Shown here one piece after another: positions 32,731 through 42,014 of a stretch of 44,474 bases of DNA (within the stretch, counting starts at the first letter, position 1; each line of letters starts with the position of its first letter). This DNA is from an uncultured Clostridia bacterium (GTDB lineage Bacteria; Bacillota; Clostridia; Oscillospirales; CAG-272). The notes beneath the pieces were generated by a model. That model saw only the letters and a program-made list of their open reading frames with translations, was not told the DNA's origin and searched no databases. The stretch covers positions 1 to 44,474 of the forward strand of contig CAJGCD010000003.1 in the NCBI GenBank assembly GCA_904501715.1, in the 5' to 3' direction. Both the position numbers and the translations under genes were made by a program.

Positions 32731-33662
32731 TTTTCTTTGACCTCCTTATTTTTTCGTATATTGGAGAACCGTTTAAAGGTTAAGGGCCATAGGATGCCTC
32801 CTACTATCACCATAAGAAAATATCTGACGGCACGGGCGGCAAGATGACCTCCGAAGATAGCCTCCAATGGAGCTCGCAAGCCCTCCTTTACGGCAAGTAC
32901 AAGAGCGATGCCGCCGACTATCTTTATTATTTGTACCCACCAAAGAGCCTTTGTGGGGAATTTTGTGTAGCGTATATCCACCGTATAGACCAGAAGTAAG
33001 CCGAGCATACAGCCAAAGAGCGTATATCCGTTCTTTTGAGCCGACTCGAGATTGTGAGGGTCGGTATCCGCGGGGAAAGGGAACAGAGTCGCGAAGAGCA
33101 GATATGCGAGAGTTATCAGTGTAAGCGTGCCGAGTATTGCATACATCGTTTTAGGTGACTCCGCTGCGCGCTTGAATAAGGGATAGGCAACAAAAACCAA
33201 AATTAATGCTATTATTATTGAAACACCTACGTCAAGAGGTGTATGTACTCCCAAATACATACGTGAAAGAGGAACGAGGACACAAGCGGATATTGCGATT
33301 ATTCGCAATACTGTGCTTTTGTTACATCTTGCAAGCCCGCCGAACACACCCACAGAGGTCTGCGTGTGTCCGCTTGGGAATGAATATCCCGTAGCGGCGT
33401 CCCGCGCAGATTCCACAATAGTAAAGCTTGGGTCCTTTACCCACGGACGCGGCACTCTGCACAGCATTTTTAGAAATTGATTTATGACCGTACCCAAAAA
33501 TCCCGTTGTAAGCAGATAATAGCCCTGATATTTGTCTATACACCAGAAGACTATCATACCAACCGCCATAAATATCGTTTCCTCACCGAGAAGAGTGATG
33601 ACCGAAAAAACGGCGTCCAAAAGGGGATTTCTGAGAGATTCGAGAAAATACAAAAAGGACAT
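32727..33662 (-). CDS. PAP2-family membrane phosphatase
   Basis: The 311-residue product is an integral membrane phosphatase of the PAP2 superfamily (lipid phosphatases, undecaprenyl-diphosphatase BcrC type). The three-part active site is complete: K65-x6-R72-P73, PSGH (96-99) with the proton-donor His, and S133-R134-x5-H140 with Asp144. A C-terminal extension of about 150 residues adds several membrane segments beyond the core. I chose the ATG at 33662 with GGGAGG 7 bases upstream; five more in-frame residues from an upstream start would cover that site. It heads the operon with DUF5058 and the M20 peptidase, from the promoter at 33692-33720. Confidence 0.88.
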   Translation of the reverse strand: MSFLYFLESLRNPLLDAVFSVITLLGEETIFMAVGMIVFWCIDKYQGYYLLTTGFLGTVINQFLKMLCRVPRPWVKDPSFTIVESARDAATGYSFPSGHTQTSVGVFGGLARCNKSTVLRIIAISACVLVPLSRMYLGVHTPLDVGVSIIIALILVFVAYPLFKRAAESPKTMYAILGTLTLITLAYLLFATLFPFPADTDPHNLESAQKNGYTLFGCMLGLLLVYTVDIRYTKFPTKALWWVQIIKIVGGIALVLAVKEGLRAPLEAIFGGHLAARAVRYFLMVIVGGILWPLTFKRFSNIRKNKEVKEK

Positions 33663-33691
33663 ATTTCTGCCTCCCAAGAATTAATAGAACA

Positions 33692-33720
33692 ATTATACCA
33701 CAAAATCAGATATATTTCAA
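33692..33720 (-). promoter_or_regulatory. Promoter of the PAP2-DUF5058-M20 operon
   Basis: On the minus strand TTGAAA (complement of 33715-33720), 17 bp, TATAAT (complement of 33692-33697), 29 bases before the PAP2 start. Confidence 0.75.
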
Positions 33721-33770
33721 GGTTTTAACGGTTAAAAGCAAGCTCTTGCTTGATTTTTTTACATTTACGC

Positions 33771-33776
33771 TATAAT
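33771..33776 (+). promoter_or_regulatory. Possible promoter of a very short transcript
   Basis: An exact TATAAT at 33771 has no good -35 box at 17 bp (TTGATT lies 15 bp upstream, TTGCTT 19 bp). A hairpin AAGCAA-GCTC-TTGCTT followed by seven T residues overlaps the -35 area (33735-33760). Confidence 0.35.
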
Positions 33777-33805
33777 ATTAGCAAATAGACCGAGGAGGTA
33801 ATAAA

Positions 33806-33886
33806 ATGGATTTTGTATTCATCGGCGGGAATGGTAACAGTAGAATAAATTACAGCCGAGAACCAAGGTTCTCGGCTGCTTTTTAG
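33806..33886 (+). CDS. Possible 26-residue peptide ending inside a terminator
   Basis: ATG at 33806 follows GAGGAGGT by 7 bases, a near-perfect ribosome site. The frame reads MDFVFIGGNGNSRINYSREP then RFSAAF and stops at 33884. Its last third is the terminator hairpin 33853-33884. So a transcript of about 100 bases would carry only this peptide. It may be a real small peptide, a decoy or leader, or a leftover 5' end of a lost gene. I recognise no homologue. Confidence 0.35.
   Translation: MDFVFIGGNGNSRINYSREPRFSAAF
33853..33884 (+). terminator. Intrinsic terminator
   Basis: A 12-bp inverted repeat (33853-33864 with 33867-33878) is followed by CTTTTT. It faces the plus strand and overlaps the small peptide frame. 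Confidence 0.8.
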
Positions 33887-33888
33887 TT

Positions 33889-34755
33889 TCAGATAGTTCC
33901 TGTTATGACGTATTCCACTATGCCGGGGGTTACTGTTACCACACCGGTAGCTATATCGCGTGTAAAGGTAGCTGCGGGAACCGTTACAGATTCCGTAGAG
34001 CCTGCCGCGGGAACGCTAAGCGTTCCGTTCTCATAGGTGTAGTCGGTTGCTACAAGAAGCACACCGTCACGGCTTACGGTGATATTTGTGGGAGCGGGGT
34101 CAAAATTGTCTGTAAGCTCCACATCCTCAGCGGGAACGTTTCCGTAATTGTAGATACGGATAGTATAAGTCACCGTGTCACCGCATACTACGGGATTGGG
34201 AGACATCTGCTTGAATACGCTTACGTTTGCCCCCTCACTGACCGTTACGGTAGCACTCGCTGTTCCGTCAGCACAATCCGAGCTGCTCTCAAGAGTAGCG
34301 GTATTTGTAATAGATGAGCCTATTTCCAAAGGAGCGAACTCGTTTACCGTAGCCTTGTAGATTATATTGGCAGTAGCTCCCGCCGCGAGGGTGGGGAAGC
34401 TGAAGGTGACGCTTCCTGCTACGGAGTTATCAACCGTAAGCTGAGCGCTTGTGTCCTGTCCGTCAATAAGAAGCAGAGCAGGGGGAGTGTAGGTCAGGGG
34501 CGTCAGCTCCTGAGTGCCAAATTCGAATGTTCCAAGGTCGTCACTCACGGTTATATCGCTTATGGGAGACGAGGAGGTGTTCGTTACGGTGATGATATAG
34601 GTCAGCACCGAATCCTCTCCGTAGGTGTCGCCTAAGGTGTTTTTTGTAAGAGTGACCGCGGACTCAAGTCCTATCTCGGCAAGGTTGGAGACCTTGGTCT
34701 CTGTAACTCCGCACGAGGTGTATCTTACAGTAGCAAAATTTTCTATTGTTGCCAT
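33889..34755 (-). CDS. DUF11-domain protein without a signal peptide
   Basis: The 288-residue product contains two beta-rich DUF11 (conserved repeat) units: residues about 35-150 (LTKNTLGDTYGEDSVLTYII) and about 170-280 (VFKQMSPNPVVCGDTVTYTI). The start MATIENFATVRYTSCGVTET has no secretion signal. DUF11 repeats usually occur in cell-surface or spore-surface proteins. Versions without a signal are common in spore-forming Clostridia, which suggests, but does not show, a coat role. I chose the ATG at 34755 because TAGGAGA lies 5-6 bases upstream; an earlier start would add 15 residues. It is flanked by addA on the same strand. Confidence 0.75.
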   Translation of the reverse strand: MATIENFATVRYTSCGVTETKVSNLAEIGLESAVTLTKNTLGDTYGEDSVLTYIITVTNTSSSPISDITVSDDLGTFEFGTQELTPLTYTPPALLLIDGQDTSAQLTVDNSVAGSVTFSFPTLAAGATANIIYKATVNEFAPLEIGSSITNTATLESSSDCADGTASATVTVSEGANVSVFKQMSPNPVVCGDTVTYTIRIYNYGNVPAEDVELTDNFDPAPTNITVSRDGVLLVATDYTYENGTLSVPAAGSTESVTVPAATFTRDIATGVVTVTPGIVEYVITGTI

Positions 34756-34781
34756 TAGTATTCTCCTAATATTATTATAAG

Positions 34782-34815
34782 AGGCGCAGACAAGGCTCAA
34801 TCCTTGCCCGCGCCT
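34782..34815 (-). terminator. Hairpin between addA and the DUF11 gene
   Basis: AGGCGC (34782-34787) pairs with 34810-34815, and inside it CAAGG pairs with CCTTG, with a 3x3 internal loop. On the minus strand it follows the addA stop by about 43 bases but has no good T run, so it is a weak terminator or mRNA-stabilising stem. Confidence 0.45.
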
Positions 34816-34857
34816 TTATTAAATAATATGTTTGGGAACACGAAACGGACAGTAACC

Positions 34858-37800
34858 TCAGATAAGATTTGCTCCCTTTGACTCGAAGAATGAAAGGTCT
34901 ATGTCATATAGTTTTGCCGAATGAGTAGAGTAGACCGCTACTCTGGAGCATTTCTTGCCCATAAGAGCTTCTATTGCCTTTGAGTAGTAATAGAGCTGTT
35001 GTCCGTGCTTGTAATTCATTTCTTTCAACGCCTCGGCGTGAGAGGAGAGCTCCTTTGCGCTGAGCCTGTCGGTCTTATAGTCGTAAAGCTCTATGCTTCC
35101 GTCCTCGCCTATAAGTATAAGGTCTATAACGCCCTGAACAGCCAGCGTTTCTCCGTGCATTTTCTCAATCAAGTCCTTGTTCTTGGTGAAGCCCTCAGGA
35201 GGTAGCTCTACGTTAAAGCGCTGCTCGCGTATTATGCGCTTAGCGGAAAGTATCTTTTTTATAAGCTCACTTTCAAGGAAGCGGTCAAGCTCCTCAATGT
35301 AAATAAGAGATGCTGCATTAGGCGGCAGAAATCTTTTTTGCTGCAAACGAGCCAACTCTTCTTTTGCTCCGTTTTTGCAAGCGTATTCAAAATCACAGAA
35401 CTGTAAAAACAGATGGGTAGCGGTACCGCGCTCCGCCGAGCTTGCTTTTGTGCCCTTGGTACCGATGAAGAAGTCGGGCACAGCAGCCTTTTTCACCTCG
35501 GTAAACAGCTCCAGCGTATCGTCATTCTCATCAAGTATGTCGGGATATAGACGGGATACCGATATTTTAGACGGAACACGTGACAGATTTTTGTAGGGAT
35601 ATTCAAAAGAGAGCTTTTCCTTTAATCGCTCGGTAAGCTCGGGGTCGGGGGTAAAGGACTCCTTTTCTTGTGAATCTGCATTGTCGGTTGGAGCATTGAT
35701 ATCTTCACAGTTTATTACGTTGATTGCATAGCAGGTGTTCGGCTTCGTGCATCCCGCGAGAATCCAATCAAGATAGGATGAACAGGTATTGATAGCGGTA
35801 TATCTGTCAAAAGATGAGCTTCGCGTCAGTGCGGCATCAAGCATTTTGCCGATATCCTTTGAGGTGGCGGCAGTGATATATAGCCGTTCTCTTGCTCTTG
35901 TGAGCGCCACGTAGAGAATACGCATCTCTTCCTCGGCTTGGCGGGTGGCTATTCTTGATACTATTGCCTCGCGCATAGGAGTATTTATTCTTGCAAGACC
36001 GCTTGATTCCGAAAGCTTGAGGGCGACACCGCAGGGATAATCAAACACGAAGCTTTCGTTTGTATCCTTTGAGCGAATGGAATGATTTGTATCGCAAATG
36101 AAGCAAACGGGGAATTCAAGTCCCTTTGATTTGTGTATGGTCATCAGGGATACGCGGTCGGTAGCCGCATTTGAGTTACCCATGGTGAAGGTCTTTCCGT
36201 TTTCAATCATAGAAGTCACGTACTCAAGGAATTGATATAAGCCCTTAAAGCTTCCGTTCTCAAATTTTCTGGCGTATTCGTAAAGGAGAAGAATATTTCC
36301 TCCCTCACCCGTATCCTTGATCTGCGAAACCATACCCGAAGCAATAAATCTCTCGTGGTCAAATAGCACACGCAGGAATCTGTCCACAGGAAGAGAAGCG
36401 GCTTCATATTGCCACTTTTCAAGAAGAGATATAAAGTCGGCGCATTTTTTTGCCAGAGAATCCTCTTTCTCCTTTGAATATTGACACAGAGCTTCGTACA
36501 GTGAATAGGTTGCGTCGTAGGCTATGCGGATGGTGATAAGCTCCTCCATACTGAAATCAAATATGGGAGAACGCAGAGTACCCGCGAGATAGGTATCTCT
36601 TTCGGGATTGTCCACTGTGTTAAGGATGCAGAGCATCATAAGCACGTCGGGATTCTCGAAATACTTTTTAGCGTCTGACTGATTCGATAGTATGCCTCGC
36701 TTTTTGAGTGCTTCGGCAATATATGGTGCAATGGTGCTCGAACGGAATAGAACTGCTATATCGCAAGGGCGCAGGGGCTCTCCGTTTGCCTTTTTAGTGT
36801 TACTTTTCAGCAATCTTTCTATTTCGGAGGCAATATATTCCGCCTCTATTTCTTTGTTAGAGCCAAGCTCATCATACTCTCCGCCTTCTGCTTCTTCCTT
36901 CTTTGCTTTGCTTGGCGATTGGATAAGATTAACGTTTACCCTTGGGGATACGTAATTATTAGGTACTTCCTTGGAAAATTTCAAATCGTCGTCGCGGGTA
37001 TAGCCAATGCTGTCGGCAACCGCATAAAATATACGGGAGCATACGAGATTGGTAAATTCTATTATATTTTCGTCACAACGGAAATTGTTTGACATAAATA
37101 TGGACGCATTGTCCGATATTTGCGCCACAGCGGAGGAATAGGCAGGGAAATTAGTCTTATATTCGGCAAAGAGCTTAGGCTCTGCTCCTCGAAATTCGTA
37201 AATGCTTTGCTTAATATCTCCCACCATAAAACGATTGTTAGGCTTTGAAATAGAGCGGAATATAAGATCCTGAACGCGGTCAACGTCCTGATACTCATCG
37301 ATGTATATTTCGTCAAACTGCTCGGAATACTGCTTTGCGATATCGGAGGGATACCCCAAAGGATCTACCAAAAGTTCAAGAGTGTAGCGTCTGATATCGC
37401 TAAAGGTAAGTATGCCTATTCGCTTTTTTTCTTCGTCGATAGCTTTTTCGAATTCGCGAAGGAGAACGTAGAGCATATAGATCTTTGCCGAGGTATCCTC
37501 CATTGCTGTCGATATAACATAAGGAGATTTTGAGAATGCCTTGTCAGCAAGAGCCTTTATCCTCTTTACGAATTCGGCGCGATGCTCCTTGTAACGGTTA
37601 AGCTCATCGCTTGTGTATTTTTTGTTGAGCGCCTTTAAGCTGATAGGAGAGTAGCTCTCAAGGATATCTCTGGTGTCCGAGTATCCGCTCACGTGATTTT
37701 GCACGGAGCTGTAAAGCTTCTTGCAGATATCAAGGTCGTAGCAAAATGACTCTCCGTATTTAGAGTAGATGTTTTCATCTCTTGCGATAAATTCAACCGC

Positions 37801-38496
37801 TTCGGTAAGCAAGGGGAGAAAATGCTCCAGTAGCTCCTTGGTGCTTTTTTGAAGCACCTCGCCGTATGGGGTAGAGAAAAAGTCATCGTCTATCTTCATT
37901 TCGGCGTTAGCTGAGCACATCTTTAAGAAAACTATTCCCTCGGGTATTGAGGAAAGCTTTTGGTGTATATTAAGAAAAATATCGGAAAGTAGGTTTAACT
38001 GTTTGGTGCCGGCAAAGCATTCGACGAATGATGGAAACGTGTCGAAATTCTCATAAAAGTCGTTTACTACCTCCTCCATTACTCTGTGGGATAGGATAGC
38101 GTATTCCGCATCGTCGGCTATACGTATTGAATTTGAAAGTCCAAGGGAGGAAAGATTTGACTGTATAAGCTCAAAGTAAAAGGAGTCTATGGTGCTTATA
38201 TGAGCGTTTCCTATTTTCATTAGCTGGGACGCGAGATGCTTGCTTGAAGGATTTTCTGCCAGCGCGTCGCTTAGCGCCGCAAATATACGGGAACGCAGCT
38301 CAGTCGCCGCCGCGCGGGTAAAGGTGACGATAAGCATCTTTGAAATGTCCGCAGGGTCGGAGGTATTGGTAATTCGCCGTATAATACGCTCGGTGAGCGT
38401 AGCTGTCTTTCCCGAGCCCGCGGCGGCACTTACCAGCAGAGTTTTTCCGCGTATGTCAATAGCCGCTTTTTGGGCGTCTGTCCAATTTCTTGCCAT
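34858..38496 (-). CDS. addA: ATP-dependent helicase/nuclease subunit A (AddA)
   Basis: The 1212-residue product is the helicase-nuclease subunit of AddAB, which resects double-strand breaks and loads RecA. The UvrD-like helicase has the Q motif WTDAQ (residues 5-9), Walker A AGSGKT (26-31) and Walker B DEYQDVD. The C-terminal RecB-type nuclease has GTATHLF and the metal motif IELYDYKTDRLS, so it is catalytically complete. AAAGGAGG lies 9 bases before the ATG. It follows addB by 14 bases, the standard order in Firmicutes. Length is normal. Confidence 0.96.
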   Translation of the reverse strand: MARNWTDAQKAAIDIRGKTLLVSAAAGSGKTATLTERIIRRITNTSDPADISKMLIVTFTRAAATELRSRIFAALSDALAENPSSKHLASQLMKIGNAHISTIDSFYFELIQSNLSSLGLSNSIRIADDAEYAILSHRVMEEVVNDFYENFDTFPSFVECFAGTKQLNLLSDIFLNIHQKLSSIPEGIVFLKMCSANAEMKIDDDFFSTPYGEVLQKSTKELLEHFLPLLTEAVEFIARDENIYSKYGESFCYDLDICKKLYSSVQNHVSGYSDTRDILESYSPISLKALNKKYTSDELNRYKEHRAEFVKRIKALADKAFSKSPYVISTAMEDTSAKIYMLYVLLREFEKAIDEEKKRIGILTFSDIRRYTLELLVDPLGYPSDIAKQYSEQFDEIYIDEYQDVDRVQDLIFRSISKPNNRFMVGDIKQSIYEFRGAEPKLFAEYKTNFPAYSSAVAQISDNASIFMSNNFRCDENIIEFTNLVCSRIFYAVADSIGYTRDDDLKFSKEVPNNYVSPRVNVNLIQSPSKAKKEEAEGGEYDELGSNKEIEAEYIASEIERLLKSNTKKANGEPLRPCDIAVLFRSSTIAPYIAEALKKRGILSNQSDAKKYFENPDVLMMLCILNTVDNPERDTYLAGTLRSPIFDFSMEELITIRIAYDATYSLYEALCQYSKEKEDSLAKKCADFISLLEKWQYEAASLPVDRFLRVLFDHERFIASGMVSQIKDTGEGGNILLLYEYARKFENGSFKGLYQFLEYVTSMIENGKTFTMGNSNAATDRVSLMTIHKSKGLEFPVCFICDTNHSIRSKDTNESFVFDYPCGVALKLSESSGLARINTPMREAIVSRIATRQAEEEMRILYVALTRARERLYITAATSKDIGKMLDAALTRSSSFDRYTAINTCSSYLDWILAGCTKPNTCYAINVINCEDINAPTDNADSQEKESFTPDPELTERLKEKLSFEYPYKNLSRVPSKISVSRLYPDILDENDDTLELFTEVKKAAVPDFFIGTKGTKASSAERGTATHLFLQFCDFEYACKNGAKEELARLQQKRFLPPNAASLIYIEELDRFLESELIKKILSAKRIIREQRFNVELPPEGFTKNKDLIEKMHGETLAVQGVIDLILIGEDGSIELYDYKTDRLSAKELSSHAEALKEMNYKHGQQLYYYSKAIEALMGKKCSRVAVYSTHSAKLYDIDLSFFESKGANLI

Positions 38497-38510
38497 TACG
38501 TATTCCTCCT

Positions 38511-41500
38511 TTACTTATTTGTTTTTCTGCAAATAGGCTTTGATTTGCAGTAATCGCAGGGAGATTGCATCTTGTAGATAAGGGGAGAGGCATCGGCTCT
38601 GCCCGAGCGAAGCTCACCCGCTATGCGCTTGACCGTATCGGAGAGCTTCTCGAATATATCCGCAAAGCCATCGTACTGCGTAAGCGCCTTGCCCTCAAGA
38701 GCATCCTCCTTGTTCTTTTTTATTCCTGCCAGAAATCTTGAATCAAGCTGATGGTTCATAGCGCGAAGCACGTCCTCGTCGTTAAGGAGCAGACCTGAGC
38801 GCTTGAGCTTGTCCTCGGCTTGGGAGAGAACGCTTTCACTGTCGGAATAGCCCTCGGCTTCTATGGTGGGTATAGCTGCTGAAATATACACCACTCCCGC
38901 GGGAAGGGCATCCTGACCCTTTTCAAGCCCCAAGGAACGCTTGAAGAGCTCCGAGCCGTTTCGGCAAAGAGTAAAGAGATAAATGAGCATTTGAAGATTT
39001 ATTCCTCGTTCAATATCCTCAAGCGAAAAATCCTTAGCGCCCGTCTTGTAGTCAATTACTCGGATATAAACCTTGTCATCCCTTTTGTATAGGTCAACTC
39101 GGTCAATTATTCCCGTGAAGGATACCTTGCATCCGTCCTCAAGTGTGAATATCAAGGGCGAGGGGCGACCCTCCTTTCCGTCGGCGCGAAGCTCATAGAA
39201 CGCAGGACGGAAATCGCTTTCCTTGAATTCCTTAACCGTGTTTTTAACCAGAAGGACTGAAAGAGAAGTCAATCTGTTGTAAAGATGCTTCAGTCTTTTT
39301 GAATTTAATAGAGACGGAGGACATATCTTCTCAATGTAAATCTCTGCCGCCTTGGTAGCTTCGCTAATTATCTCCTCGTCGCTGGGCAAAGGTTGGCTTG
39401 GGTTTTCCGGGATAGCCAGCTTTATAAGCACCTCTAAAATGTAATGCACGAAAGAGCCGATATCGTTAGCCTTGAATTTTGAGTCTGTCTGCTCACGCAA
39501 TTTAAGCACCCTTGAGCAATAATAGTCAAAGGGACATTTTACGTATTTTTCAAAGGAGCTTGAGGAAAGATAGAGAGATTCGCCCATAGCCGTATTTACC
39601 GTCTCCGAGGGGATATGGCATTTGTCGGCGGATGGGTCGGTCTGTGAGAGACGTGAAATTTCATTGATGCTTTCACTCAAAGCCTCTCGCAGAGATGCCT
39701 TTGTAACGCCATCGTCAAGAGAGCGCAGAATATTTGCGGCATTTTTAGGAGCACCTACCGAATATTCAAGGTCGGATTGCCTATATACGTGGGGCTTAAG
39801 CTGTTCTCCGAAAAGCTTTCCAATGCGATTAAATGCAAGAGATGGAAAGCGGGTAGTGCCGTCAAGCTCGGATTTGCGAGTGAACACATACAACATATGT
39901 GAGCATACGGAAAAGGCTCTGGAAACGTACATCAGCTCGTCCGAGGAGCGGATATCGTTATTTCCCGACAGCTCTATTCCAAGCTCCATAAGGCTTTGAC
40001 GGTCTATGGAGGAGAAAATTCCCGTATCACTTACAGTAGCAGGAAACTCGCCTTCGCAAAGTCCTAAAACGAAAGCGTACTTTGCGTTTGAAGCGCGGAG
40101 CATAGACGCAGAGCCTATATTGACCTCGTCAACAGAGGTGGGAATGGTGCCTATTTCGGTCTTGTCGAATATGCTGCGCAGAATGAGAATGAATTCTTCT
40201 GCGTCGGAGCTTTCCTCTCCCAGAATCTCTGCCGTATCCGCAAGAGTATTGAGTATTACCTCATATATCCTTGAAAGCTCCCGCGCCTGCTTAAGATCAC
40301 CTCTGTTTGCCGCTCTTTGCGCCAGCTCGGAGAGCTTGTCCTCAAGAGATACATCCTGCATGTACGAATAAAGGGCTTTACACATATCCGATATATTGTC
40401 CGCCGCGTCAAGAAGGATAAACAGCTTCATCAGCGGAGCAACCAAATCGTTCTTTACTCTGTTTGCGGCATCCAAAATAATCTCACCGCGGGGAGAAAGC
40501 TCTGGCACAAAGCCGTCGGGATTCATAGTCCACGCATCTCCCAAAAATTGCTCACCGTGTATATTCCAAGTATTAACATATTCCTCAAAGAGGTCAGCGT
40601 CACGCTTGTCTATATCGCAAAGTCCTGTTTTTATATGAGATATTACATCATTTTTCTGCCAATTGTATTTTTTTATGCGGAGAGCGGAGAGAATAAACTT
40701 AACGGCAGGCATTGAGCAAAGCTCACTCTTTTGAGAAAAGAAGAATGGAATATCGCTCTTTTTCAGTGCCGTATCAAGTATCCCTCTATAAGCCTCGCAG
40801 TCCCGCGCGATGATAACCATATCACGGCAACGCGCCCCTGCGCGCAATAGTTCAAGTATGTGCGCGGCGACAGCCTCACATTCCGCATAGGCATTATCGC
40901 AGATCTCACAGACTATACTTCCGTCGGGAGAAGGCGCATCTTCTGCCGAAACGTCCATTTTCCAGAGATTTTCGGAGAGATACTTAAGAGCGGGAGTGCT
41001 TGCCCTGTGATTTTCTGACAGTACGGTCTGTGTATATCCTCCGCAGCGCTCTGCGGATTCAAGCAGCTTTTTGTGGGATGCCTGTATTCCGTATGTATTT
41101 ATATCCTCGCAGAGCGGGGAAGCAAGTGGCAGTGACACAGTAACGTTTTCGGCACTTTTGAATATTTCTTCTATAATTGCGTGCTGAACAGCGGTATATG
41201 AGGTAAAGGAATCTATGTATACGTTAGCGCCCTTGAAGAAATTCTGCTCACGGAGAATATCAAGAAGTCGCATAAGGTCATTTGAAGAATCGCTGTATTT
41301 TTCCGCAACAAAATTGTCGAAGCACGAATATATGAGTGCCATATCTCTTAAGCGGGAGCGCAGAGGAGCAGACTCTGGAAGCTTATTTGCCGCGATTTCA
41401 AGAGCTGCGGCAGTGACTCCGTTTGCCTTAAGCTCGTCAATAGTGCTAAGCATAATATCGGGCATAGCCATGTCCGATGTGCTTCGCGCATCAAAATGCT

Positions 41501-41810
41501 CAAATAGACCCGATAGCTCTCTGAGACTCTTCCACATAATAAGCGAGCGCATAGGCTTTGTTATATATGAGTATGAGAGTCCACCGTATTGTCTGCAAAC
41601 GCGGTTGTAAAGCCGCGAGAAGCCCAGAACCTCAAGGGAGAGCTGTGAGGATGGCGGGAGAGCAGACAGAGTAAGCCGCTCATATTGCAGCGCCTCCTGG
41701 TCGGGAACTATAAGAAAGGAGCGCGTCTGTTCCTTCGCGTCTTTGGCAATTGCATTTAATATTTCAGTTGTTTTTCCGCTGCCGTATGTGCCGTAAATAA
41801 ATTTTATCAT
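38511..41810 (-). CDS. addB: ATP-dependent nuclease subunit B (AddB)
   Basis: The 1099-residue partner of AddA has Walker A GTYGSGKT (residues 7-14), a degenerate helicase that recognises Chi in the complex, and a C-terminal nuclease with DYKTG. The iron-sulphur staple is intact: one Cys in KYVKCPFDYYCSRVLKL and the CxxCx5C of CDYCKSKPIC (Cys1085, 1088 and 1094). GGAGG precedes the ATG. It is the first gene of the addBA operon. Confidence 0.96.
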   Translation of the reverse strand: MIKFIYGTYGSGKTTEILNAIAKDAKEQTRSFLIVPDQEALQYERLTLSALPPSSQLSLEVLGFSRLYNRVCRQYGGLSYSYITKPMRSLIMWKSLRELSGLFEHFDARSTSDMAMPDIMLSTIDELKANGVTAAALEIAANKLPESAPLRSRLRDMALIYSCFDNFVAEKYSDSSNDLMRLLDILREQNFFKGANVYIDSFTSYTAVQHAIIEEIFKSAENVTVSLPLASPLCEDINTYGIQASHKKLLESAERCGGYTQTVLSENHRASTPALKYLSENLWKMDVSAEDAPSPDGSIVCEICDNAYAECEAVAAHILELLRAGARCRDMVIIARDCEAYRGILDTALKKSDIPFFFSQKSELCSMPAVKFILSALRIKKYNWQKNDVISHIKTGLCDIDKRDADLFEEYVNTWNIHGEQFLGDAWTMNPDGFVPELSPRGEIILDAANRVKNDLVAPLMKLFILLDAADNISDMCKALYSYMQDVSLEDKLSELAQRAANRGDLKQARELSRIYEVILNTLADTAEILGEESSDAEEFILILRSIFDKTEIGTIPTSVDEVNIGSASMLRASNAKYAFVLGLCEGEFPATVSDTGIFSSIDRQSLMELGIELSGNNDIRSSDELMYVSRAFSVCSHMLYVFTRKSELDGTTRFPSLAFNRIGKLFGEQLKPHVYRQSDLEYSVGAPKNAANILRSLDDGVTKASLREALSESINEISRLSQTDPSADKCHIPSETVNTAMGESLYLSSSSFEKYVKCPFDYYCSRVLKLREQTDSKFKANDIGSFVHYILEVLIKLAIPENPSQPLPSDEEIISEATKAAEIYIEKICPPSLLNSKRLKHLYNRLTSLSVLLVKNTVKEFKESDFRPAFYELRADGKEGRPSPLIFTLEDGCKVSFTGIIDRVDLYKRDDKVYIRVIDYKTGAKDFSLEDIERGINLQMLIYLFTLCRNGSELFKRSLGLEKGQDALPAGVVYISAAIPTIEAEGYSDSESVLSQAEDKLKRSGLLLNDEDVLRAMNHQLDSRFLAGIKKNKEDALEGKALTQYDGFADIFEKLSDTVKRIAGELRSGRADASPLIYKMQSPCDYCKSKPICRKTNK

Positions 41811-41842
41811 TGTTCCTCCGACCTAAAAACCATTATATATAT

Positions 41843-41872
41843 ATTATAACATAAAACGTACGACAAAAACAA
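41843..41872 (-). promoter_or_regulatory. Probable promoter of addBA
   Basis: On the minus strand TTGTTT (complement of 41867-41872), 18 bp, TATAAT (complement of 41843-41848). A second TATAAT (complement of 41832-41837) without a good -35 box makes the choice uncertain. Bases 41877-42014 before the protease are AT-rich; a TATAAT at 41965-41970 may serve it, but no -35 box is convincing. Confidence 0.45.
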
Positions 41873-42014
41873 CCCACAACATTCAAAAAAGCAGAAAGAG
41901 TCGAAATTTTGTTAAATTCAGTAAGTATTAGAAAATTAGTCATAGAACTGTCACAAAATAATTGTATAATTATGAAGGAAAAAGATAAATATTTTATCTT
42001 GGAAAGGAACGGAT

